From Hyphomicrobiales bacterium (GTDB lineage: Bacteria; Pseudomonadota; Alphaproteobacteria; Rhizobiales; Rhizobiaceae): a stretch of DNA of 32,413 nt. The position numbers were made by a program, and so were the translations under genes. The stretch is taken from positions 1 to 32,413 of the forward strand of contig UCJH01000087.1 of assembly GCA_900472785.1 (NCBI GenBank), written 5' to 3'. The stretch's first letter is position 1; each line of letters opens with the position of its first letter. The notes below the pieces were generated by a model that was not told the origin of the DNA, did not search any database, and saw only the letters and a list, made by a program, of their open reading frames with translations. Below are positions 32,388 through 32,413 of the stretch, piece after piece.

Positions 32388-32413
32388 TCAGTAACCGTAG
32401 TCGTTGCCGTAGC
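32388..32413 (-). CDS. C-terminal end of a gene entering from the right edge
   Basis: Reading the minus strand, the last codons spell YGNDYGY then TGA (32388-32390). Gly/Tyr/Asn-rich tails like this occur in small exported rhizobial proteins, but seven residues are too few to name a family. It converges on ggt, with the shared hairpin between them. Confidence 0.45.

Overview
The window reads as a chromosomal or large-replicon segment from a Rhizobiaceae bacterium (Rhizobium/Agrobacterium type). The pointers are GC-rich codon use, a rhizobial rhaRSTPQMK/rhaDI layout, a bioBFDAZ operon with a BioR-type regulator and BioR boxes, a DUF930-type protein, and a short palindromic intergenic repeat of the rhizobial kind. 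No phage, transposase, CRISPR array, tRNA or rRNA was recognised. Family names rest on motif recognition by eye; no database search was run.

Layout. (1) 1-897 (-): 5' part of a globin-coupled chemotaxis-type sensor that runs off the left edge. It is followed by about 800 bp with a palindromic repeat and one 37-residue membrane ORF. (2) 1722-12611: a complete L-rhamnose module. On the minus strand are rhaR (DeoR regulator), rhaS, rhaT, rhaP, rhaQ (ABC importer), rhaM (mutarotase) and rhaK (kinase). Divergently on the plus strand are rhaD (aldolase fused to a short-chain dehydrogenase) and rhaI (isomerase), closed by a clear terminator. The divergent gap carries two mirrored arrays of 10-bp-phased repeats, probable RhaR operators. 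(3) 12796-14482: small accessory genes (GlsB/YeaQ-like membrane protein, a 62-residue unknown, a YbaK-type tRNA-editing-like protein, a DUF930-like secreted protein, a 28-residue membrane peptide). (4) 14776-21272: a LysR regulator converging on a tight five-gene minus-strand operon: DMFase-large-subunit-like protein, class III aminotransferase, BKACE-family enzyme, GNAT acetyltransferase, and acetylpolyamine-amidohydrolase/HDAC-family deacetylase. This is the best candidate here for an undescribed catabolic pathway. (5) 21404-27298 (-): bioR, then bioB-F-D-A-Z with 4-nt overlaps between all neighbours, and BioR boxes in front of bioB and bioR. (6) 27617-32286 (+): a class III cyclase with a duplicated two-helix membrane tail, an FMN-dependent alpha-hydroxy-acid dehydrogenase, a small membrane protein and a periplasmic gamma-glutamyltransferase. 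A few codons of a minus-strand gene lie at the right edge.

How they work together. Rhamnose is imported by RhaSTPQ, interconverted between anomers by RhaM, isomerised by RhaI and phosphorylated by RhaK. RhaD cleaves it to DHAP and L-lactaldehyde and its dehydrogenase domain can oxidise the aldehyde to L-lactate. The hydroxy-acid dehydrogenase 16 kb away could use that lactate, but this link is only inference. BioZ supplies the pimeloyl moiety for BioF-BioA-BioD-BioB, under BioR repression. In the unnamed operon, the aminotransferase could make a beta-keto acid that the BKACE enzyme cleaves, with the amide hydrolase and deacetylase releasing the amine upstream.
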